From Methylococcaceae bacterium (GTDB lineage Bacteria; Pseudomonadota; Gammaproteobacteria; Methylococcales; Methylomonadaceae): DNA of 6,600 bases. The DNA lies in NCBI GenBank assembly GCA_005779525.1, contig SXIZ01000052.1:1-6600 (forward strand). The letters run 5' to 3'. A model generated the notes under the pieces. The model made no database searches. It was not told the DNA's origin and worked only from the letters and a program-made list of their open reading frames with translations. Below, piece after piece: positions 1 to 3,946 of the stretch; the stretch's first letter is position 1, and each line of letters opens with the position of its first letter. The translations under genes were made by a program, and so were the position numbers.

Positions 1-1548
1 GATGGCATGGGCCAGAGTCAGGTTTCCGATGCGCTGTCGGCTGATGTGGTGATTACCAATGCTTTAATCGTTGACTATTGGGGTATCATCAAAGCGGATG
101 TGGGGATTAAACACGGCCGCATCAGCGGTATTGGTAAAGCAGGTAACCCCGATACCCAGCAAGGTGTAGATATTATTATTGGCCCAGGCACTGAAATTAT
201 TGCTGGCGAAGGCCAAATTTTGACTGCCGGGGCGATTGATGCGCATATTCATTTTATTTGTCCACAGCAAATCGATGAAGCCTTGATGTCAGGCGTGACC
301 ACCATGATCGGTGGCGGGACTGGGCCTGCGACTGGCACCAACGCAACGACCTGTACGCCAGGGGCTTGGAATATCCATCGTATGCTGCAGTCCTTGGATG
401 GCTTTGCTATGAATTTTGGTTTATTGGGTAAAGGTAATGCTAGCCTACCGATTGCGTTGGAAGAGCAAATTCGCGCTGGGGCAATGGGTTTAAAACTGCA
501 CGAAGACTGGGGCACGACTCCGGCGGCAATTGATTGCTGCTTAGGCGTGGCCGAAAATTTTGACGTGCAAGTGGCAATCCATACCGATACCTTGAATGAA
601 TCCGGCTTTGTTGAAGATACCTTCGCGGCCTTTAAAGGACGTACTATTCATACTTACCACACTGAAGGTGCGGGGGGCGGACATGCCCCAGATATTATTA
701 AAGCCTGTGGCGAGGCGAATGTATTGCCATCGTCTACCAACCCTACGCGTCCCTATACCGTCAATACCGTGGATGAACATTTGGATATGTTGATGGTCTG
801 TCATCATCTGGATCCGGCTATCCCGGAAGATGTGGCGTTTGCGGAATCACGTATTCGGCGGGAAACTATTGCCGCTGAAGATATTTTGCACGATTTAGGC
901 GCGTTTTCTATGATTTCCTCGGATTCGCAAGCGATGGGGCGGGTCGGCGAAGTGCTTATCCGCACTTGGCAGACGGCACATAAAATGAAAGTGCAGCGCG
1001 GCAGTTTAGCGGAAGATGTGGCACATAATGATAATTATCGGATTAAACGCTATATTGCTAAATATACGATTAATCCTGCGTTGAGTCATGGCATTGCGCA
1101 TGAAGTGGGCTCGATAGAAGTCGGTAAATTGGCGGATTTAGTGCTCTGGTCACCTGCGTTTTTTGCGACCAAGCCAAGTTTGATCCTGAAAGGCGGCTTT
1201 ATCGCGGCAGCACCGATGGGTGATCCCAATGCATCGATTCCCACGCCACAACCCGTACATTATCGACCAATGTTCGGCGCCTTTGGGCAAAGTGCTGCGA
1301 GTAGCTCGATGTTTTTTGTGCCGCAAGTGGCTATGGAAGCTGAGTTAGCGCAAGGTTTGAATTTGCACAAACGCATGGGAGTCGTAAAAGGTACTCGGAC
1401 CGTCGGTAAAAAAGATTTAATCCATAATCACTATCAACCAAAAATCGAAGTTGATGCGCAAACCTATGCGGTGCGCGCAGATGGCCAATTATTAACCTGC
1501 GAACCCGCAGCGGTATTGCCGTTTGCACAACGCTATTTTTTATTTTAA
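1..1548 (+). CDS. ureC: Urease subunit alpha (catalytic), 5'-truncated by window edge
   Basis: Catalytic subunit of nickel urease, which hydrolyses urea to ammonia and carbamate in the cytoplasm. The frame is already open at base 1 (Asp-Gly before the Met at position 7), so that Met is internal. Numbering from it, 513 residues run to the stop, and an offset of 54 matches Klebsiella UreC (567 residues) without gaps. About 52 N-terminal residues are therefore missing. Visible active-site residues, with Klebsiella numbers in brackets, are the nickel ligands H80 and H82 (134, 136), the carbamylated K163 (217) in GLKLHEDWG, H165 (219), H192 (246), H218 (272), flap C265-H266 (319-320) in MVCHHLD, and D306 (360) in SSDSQAMGR. 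The C-terminus, AQRYFLF, is typical. All expected catalytic residues are present, so the enzyme should be active once matured. It is the first visible gene of the operon, with ureE 2 nt downstream. ureD, ureA and ureB are expected upstream but are not seen. Confidence 0.98.
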   Translation, partial: DGMGQSQVSDALSADVVITNALIVDYWGIIKADVGIKHGRISGIGKAGNPDTQQGVDIIIGPGTEIIAGEGQILTAGAIDAHIHFICPQQIDEALMSGVTTMIGGGTGPATGTNATTCTPGAWNIHRMLQSLDGFAMNFGLLGKGNASLPIALEEQIRAGAMGLKLHEDWGTTPAAIDCCLGVAENFDVQVAIHTDTLNESGFVEDTFAAFKGRTIHTYHTEGAGGGHAPDIIKACGEANVLPSSTNPTRPYTVNTVDEHLDMLMVCHHLDPAIPEDVAFAESRIRRETIAAEDILHDLGAFSMISSDSQAMGRVGEVLIRTWQTAHKMKVQRGSLAEDVAHNDNYRIKRYIAKYTINPALSHGIAHEVGSIEVGKLADLVLWSPAFFATKPSLILKGGFIAAAPMGDPNASIPTPQPVHYRPMFGAFGQSAASSSMFFVPQVAMEAELAQGLNLHKRMGVVKGTRTVGKKDLIHNHYQPKIEVDAQTYAVRADGQLLTCEPAAVLPFAQRYFLF

Positions 1549-1550
1549 AC

Positions 1551-1982
1551 ATGTTAAAACTGACAGAATTTGCGCCTGAAGAAACGCCAGTCGACGACGT
1601 GGTCACCTTGGCATACGATGCCCGGCAAAAAAGCCGTGTGTTGCTGGAAACCGATAAGGGTAAAGCGATAGGCTTGTTTTTACCACGTGGTCAAGTATTG
1701 CGTAAAGGCTATGTGTTAACTGGCCCAGACCACTACCGCGTCAGGGTGGCTTATGCGGAAGAAGCGTTATCGGTGGTACGCTCGGCAGACCCGCTACTGT
1801 TTGCGCGCGCTTGTTATCATTTAGGCAATCGCCATGTGCCGTTGCAAATATTGCCGGGTGAATTGCGCTTTTTAACTGACCATGTGTTGGATCAAATGTT
1901 GCTCGGCCTGGGTTTAAGCGTGAGTCACGAAGTCTTGGCCTTTGAGCCGGAACAGGGCGCCTATCATGCGCATGGGCACTGA
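1551..1982 (+). CDS. ureE: Urease accessory protein UreE (nickel chaperone)
   Basis: Cytoplasmic metallochaperone that delivers nickel to the urease maturation complex. The 143 residues fit the family. The N-terminal half (about 1-75) is the peptide-binding-like domain with AYDARQKSRV and GLFLPRG. The C-terminal half is the metal-binding domain with RSADPLLFARACYHLGNRHV and DHVLDQM. H95 in GNRHV corresponds to the dimer-interface nickel ligand (Klebsiella H96), and H111 corresponds to H112. The residues matching Klebsiella H109 and H110 are Leu and Thr here. The C-terminal histidine tail is only HAHGH, against a long His-rich tail in Klebsiella. The ATG lies 2 nt after the ureC stop. The bases before it (ttttattttaaac) contain no Shine-Dalgarno motif, so translation probably depends on ribosomes finishing ureC. 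The 3' end overlaps ureF. Confidence 0.96.
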   Translation: MLKLTEFAPEETPVDDVVTLAYDARQKSRVLLETDKGKAIGLFLPRGQVLRKGYVLTGPDHYRVRVAYAEEALSVVRSADPLLFARACYHLGNRHVPLQILPGELRFLTDHVLDQMLLGLGLSVSHEVLAFEPEQGAYHAHGH

Positions 1983-2646
1983 ACTATCGCTGATGCGTTT
2001 AATGCAATTGGTGAGTCCAGGCTTACCCATCGGCATGTACAGTTATTCGCAAGGGCTGGAACGAGCGGTTGACGATGGTTGGGTGACTTCGGCAGAGCAT
2101 ACCCAGGTTTGGCTGCAGGGCATTTTGACGCAGAGTTTAACGCATATCGATTTACCGATTTTGGCACGATTATATGTGGCATGGACGCGTGGCGCAGACG
2201 ATGAAGTCAGCTATTGGACACAACAGTTATTGGCATACCGTGAAACTGCGGAATTACGCACGGAAGATCGGCAAACCGGGCAGGCATTGGCACGTTTATT
2301 AGAAGGCTTAGGCGATACCAATATGCAGCCGTGGGTGCGTGCGCCGAACACCACTTTAGCCACCATGTTTAGTTATACGGCAGTACAGTGGCAGATTGCG
2401 CAGCAGCAAACTCTATTAGGTTATGCCTGGGGCTGGTTGGAGAATCAGATTCTCTGTGCGGTAAAGTTGGTGCCATTAGGGCAAGTTGCGGGACAACGCT
2501 TATTGTATGAGTTGGCTGGTAGTTTACCTTGTATAGTAGAAGAGGCTTTAAGCCTGCAGGATGCTGAATTAGGCGGCAGTACTTTTAGTTTGGCACTGGC
2601 TAGCAGTCGACATGAAATGCAATATTCCAGATTATTTCGTTCTTGA
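1966..2646 (+). CDS. ureF: Urease accessory protein UreF
   Basis: Cytoplasmic urease maturation factor that binds UreD (UreH) and recruits UreG to the apo-urease complex. It is 226 residues from the chosen ATG, the usual family length, and mostly helical. Diagnostic motifs are SPGLPIG (17-23) followed by SYSQGLE (26-32), a charged RETAELRTEDR stretch (92-102), and the C-terminal end with HEMQYSRLFRS, which is typical of proteobacterial UreF. The ATG at 1966 has an AGGG (1954-1957) 8 nt upstream. A second in-frame ATG at 1972 is also possible. A TTG at 1942 would give a longer N-terminus that does not resemble the family. With the 1966 start the gene overlaps the end of ureE by 17 nt, which implies translational coupling. 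ureG begins just downstream. Confidence 0.95.
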   Translation: MRMGTELSLMRLMQLVSPGLPIGMYSYSQGLERAVDDGWVTSAEHTQVWLQGILTQSLTHIDLPILARLYVAWTRGADDEVSYWTQQLLAYRETAELRTEDRQTGQALARLLEGLGDTNMQPWVRAPNTTLATMFSYTAVQWQIAQQQTLLGYAWGWLENQILCAVKLVPLGQVAGQRLLYELAGSLPCIVEEALSLQDAELGGSTFSLALASSRHEMQYSRLFRS

Positions 2647-2651
2647 GAGAG
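2645..2651 (+). promoter_or_regulatory. Purine-rich ribosome binding site for ureG
   Basis: GAGAGAG overlaps the ureF stop codon and lies 3 nt before the ATG at 2655. Its upstream GAGAG portion (2645-2649) leaves a 5-nt spacer. It supports the ATG at 2655 over the in-frame TTG at 2643, which would add four residues not typical of UreG. It is a modest site, consistent with coupling to ureF. Confidence 0.45.
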
Positions 2652-2654
2652 TAT

Positions 2655-3266
2655 ATGAGTGATAAATCAATATTAAGAGTAGGTATCGGTGGGCCCGTAG
2701 GTTCGGGCAAAACCGCTTTGGTCGATGCCTTATGTAAAAACATGCGCGCGGATTTCGAAATCGGCGTGGTCACCAATGATATTTACACCCGCGAAGATCA
2801 ACAGTTTCTAATTCGCAGTCAAGCCCTGCCGGAAGAGCGTATTTTAGGCGTAGAAACTGGTGGCTGTCCCCATACCGCAATTCGTGAAGATGCTTCAATG
2901 AATCTGGCGGCGGTGGATGAATTAAGCCAACGCTTTCAGAACCTGGATTTTATTATGGTGGAAAGTGGCGGCGATAATCTTAGCGCAACGTTTAGTCCCG
3001 AACTGGCGGATTTGACTATCTATGTAATCGATGTTTCGGCGGGGGATAAAATTCCGCGTAAAGGGGGTCCGGGCATTACCCGTTCGGATTTGTTAGTGAT
3101 TAATAAAATCGATTTAGCTCCCTTTGTCGGGGCGTCTTTAGAAGTGATGGATAGCGATGCCAAGAAAATGCGCGGTACCCGTCCGTTTGTATTTAGCAAT
3201 CTAAAAACCGGTCAAGGTTTACAAGAGATTCGCGAATTTATTATCAAGCAGGGTATGTTGCATTGA
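2655..3266 (+). CDS. ureG: Urease accessory GTPase UreG
   Basis: SIMIBI-class GTPase that powers nickel insertion into urease. It takes nickel from UreE and acts with UreF and UreD on apo-urease in the cytoplasm. It is 203 residues, the normal length. Visible motifs are the P-loop GPVGSGKT (13-20), VVTNDIYTREDQ (38-49), the nickel-binding C71-P72-H73 inside GVETGGCPHTAIRED, ESGGDNLSATFSPEL (103-117), DVSAGDKIPRKGGPGI (126-141) and the guanine-specificity motif NKID (150-153). No key residue is missing. It starts 8 nt after the ureF stop and is the last visible urease gene. A convergent minus-strand gene follows, so the transcript should end between 3267 and about 3400. No further urease or nickel-transport gene follows on this strand. 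Confidence 0.98.
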   Translation: MSDKSILRVGIGGPVGSGKTALVDALCKNMRADFEIGVVTNDIYTREDQQFLIRSQALPEERILGVETGGCPHTAIREDASMNLAAVDELSQRFQNLDFIMVESGGDNLSATFSPELADLTIYVIDVSAGDKIPRKGGPGITRSDLLVINKIDLAPFVGASLEVMDSDAKKMRGTRPFVFSNLKTGQGLQEIREFIIKQGMLH

Positions 3267-3285
3267 TACGTGTTTAGCAATGCAA
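3258..3285 (+). other. Small hairpin overlapping the ureG stop codon
   Basis: TTGCATTG (3258-3265) and CAATGCAA (3278-3285) are perfect 8-bp inverted repeats around a 12-nt loop. A run of five T (3294-3298) follows 8 nt later. The stem is short, AT-rich and set apart from the T run, so it is at best a weak terminator or a 3'-end stabilising structure for the urease mRNA. It could also be chance. Confidence 0.25.
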
Positions 3286-3349
3286 AATATCGATTTTTAC
3301 TATTCAGCCTAAGCATCCTCTGCAGCATTAAACTGCTATTCAACAGCGG

Positions 3350-3382
3350 AAACCCAGCATAGGGCAATGTCATGCTGGGTTT
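3350..3382. terminator. Candidate bidirectional terminator between convergent genes
   Basis: AAACCCAGCAT (3350-3360) and ATGCTGGGTTT (3372-3382) form a perfect 11-bp stem with an 11-nt loop. It lies 84 nt past the ureG stop and 15 nt past the stop of the opposing Nif11-like gene. The stem begins with AAA and ends with TTT on either strand, so it can act in both directions, but the T tract beyond the stem is short. Position and symmetry suggest it separates the two convergent transcripts. Confidence 0.55.
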
Positions 3383-3396
3383 AAAACTTGAGCTGC

Positions 3397-3615
3397 TTAG
3401 ACGCGCAACAAGGCTTTTGCCATTTTTTCTGATAGCTGTTCTTCCACAAATTGCGCTTCATTGGGTGGATACAGTTCTACTTCATCAATTTCATAGCCAT
3501 ACTCTTTGCTGAGCAGCAAAAGTTCTTTGATTTTCATACAAGCTTTAAGTTTTGCTTGCAATTCTGGGTCGATTTTGGCTTTTTCAGAAAAATCTTTAAT
3601 GACTTTAATAGACAT
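3397..3615 (-). CDS. Small Nif11-like protein, no core peptide
   Basis: A 72-residue acidic/basic helical protein. Residues 1-52 match the pattern of the Nif11 / Nif11-like leader family: a short start (MSIKVIKDFSEKAK), then the hallmark DPELQAKLKA (16-25), a leucine-rich helix (KIKELLLLSKEYGYEID) and a polar tail. In RiPP precursors of this family the leader ends with an acidic helix and a Gly-Gly cleavage site before a Cys/Ser/Thr-rich core. Here QLSEKMAKALLRV occupies that position, with no Gly-Gly and no core, and the only Cys is C26 inside the domain. The ATG at 3615 is chosen because GGAG (3622-3625) lies 6 nt upstream. A TTG at 3642 would add nine unsupported residues. No modification enzyme or transporter is visible nearby. 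Function is unknown: it may be a stand-alone Nif11 protein, an eroded precursor, or a small regulatory or binding protein. Confidence 0.8.
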   Translation of the reverse strand: MSIKVIKDFSEKAKIDPELQAKLKACMKIKELLLLSKEYGYEIDEVELYPPNEAQFVEEQLSEKMAKALLRV

Positions 3616-3621
3616 CGATAA

Positions 3622-3625
3622 CTCC
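3622..3625 (-). promoter_or_regulatory. Shine-Dalgarno site for the Nif11-like gene
   Basis: GGAG on the minus strand sits 6 nt before the ATG at 3615. This spacing is good, and it fixes the start at 3615 rather than the upstream in-frame TTG at 3642. Confidence 0.65.
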
Positions 3626-3885
3626 GTATTGCTGATTAACAAGAAAAATATATTCAGTTATCAGCAAGCAAAATTCAGACCAATGAGGTAATCTGGATTT
3701 TATTAATTATTTCATGGAATTATAAATTAGTTGTTAGGGTAACGTTGCTATAAAATCGACAATTACCTTAAAACTTGTGTAGCAATTATGACAATTGTAT
3801 TGTCATGTTGCGCCTAGCGATAAACTGCTATTGATGTGGATGAGAGATTTTTTACGCGCTGATGAAATGAAGCTTGCCTAAAGAT
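3626..3885. other. AT-rich intergenic region upstream of the Nif11-like gene
   Basis: Non-coding stretch between the Nif11-like gene and the hairpin behind the LRR gene. It is visibly AT-rich, especially 3640-3780. It must hold the promoter of the Nif11-like gene if that gene is transcribed alone. The only -10-like element close to the gene on the minus strand is TATATT (3652-3647), and it has no convincing -35 partner, so I do not assign a promoter. A 30-bp imperfect palindrome (3782-3811) is listed separately. A plus-strand open stretch of 28 codons (3795-3881) is too short and lacks a ribosome site, so I do not call it a gene. No tRNA-like, CRISPR or insertion-sequence structure is seen. 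Confidence 0.6.
3782..3811. repeat. Imperfect palindrome, possible operator
   Basis: ATGACAAT (3788-3795) and ATTGTCAT (3799-3806) are perfect 8-bp inverted arms around a TGT centre. Outside them, GCAA (3782-3785) pairs with TTGC (3808-3811), with two unpaired bases on one side and one on the other. It lies about 170 nt upstream of the Nif11-like start. The shape suits a dimeric DNA-binding protein, or a small RNA hairpin. No T tract follows, so it is not a terminator. No known operator consensus is recognised. Confidence 0.35.
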
Positions 3886-3930
3886 AACTCCTGAGTCTGG
3901 GATGAATAAAACTCCCAGACTCAGTGAGTT
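3886..3930 (-). terminator. Long hairpin behind the LRR gene
   Basis: CTGAGTCTGGGA (3891-3902) pairs perfectly with TCCCAGACTCAG (3913-3924) around a 10-nt loop. The outer AACTC (3886-3890) pairs with GAGTT (3926-3930) across one bulged T, giving about 17 bp in all. It lies 16 nt after the stop codon of the minus-strand LRR gene, the usual place for an intrinsic terminator. On the minus strand the downstream side has only ATCTTT. On the plus strand it is followed by TTTTG. It may work in both directions, or mainly as an mRNA 3'-end stabiliser. Confidence 0.6.
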
Positions 3931-3946
3931 TTGTGCGCGCTAAGAC

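Noticed and set aside
7..9. ATG at position 7 as the ureC start
   Set aside because: The two codons before it read Asp-Gly in frame, as in the conserved DGMGQ of UreC, and about 52 family residues would be missing. It is an internal methionine at the window edge.
541..807. Minus-strand open frames inside ureC (also 64-270, 249-515 and 1331-1606)
   Set aside because: They are antisense to highly conserved ureC and ureE codons, with no motif and no ribosome site.
1942..1965. TTG start giving a longer UreF
   Set aside because: The extra residues overlap ureE deeply and do not resemble UreF. ATG codons at 1966 and 1972 fit the family length.
3626..3885. Assigned sigma-70 promoter for the Nif11-like gene
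   Set aside because: AT-rich sequence gives several weak -10-like hexamers, but none with a good -35 partner at proper spacing.
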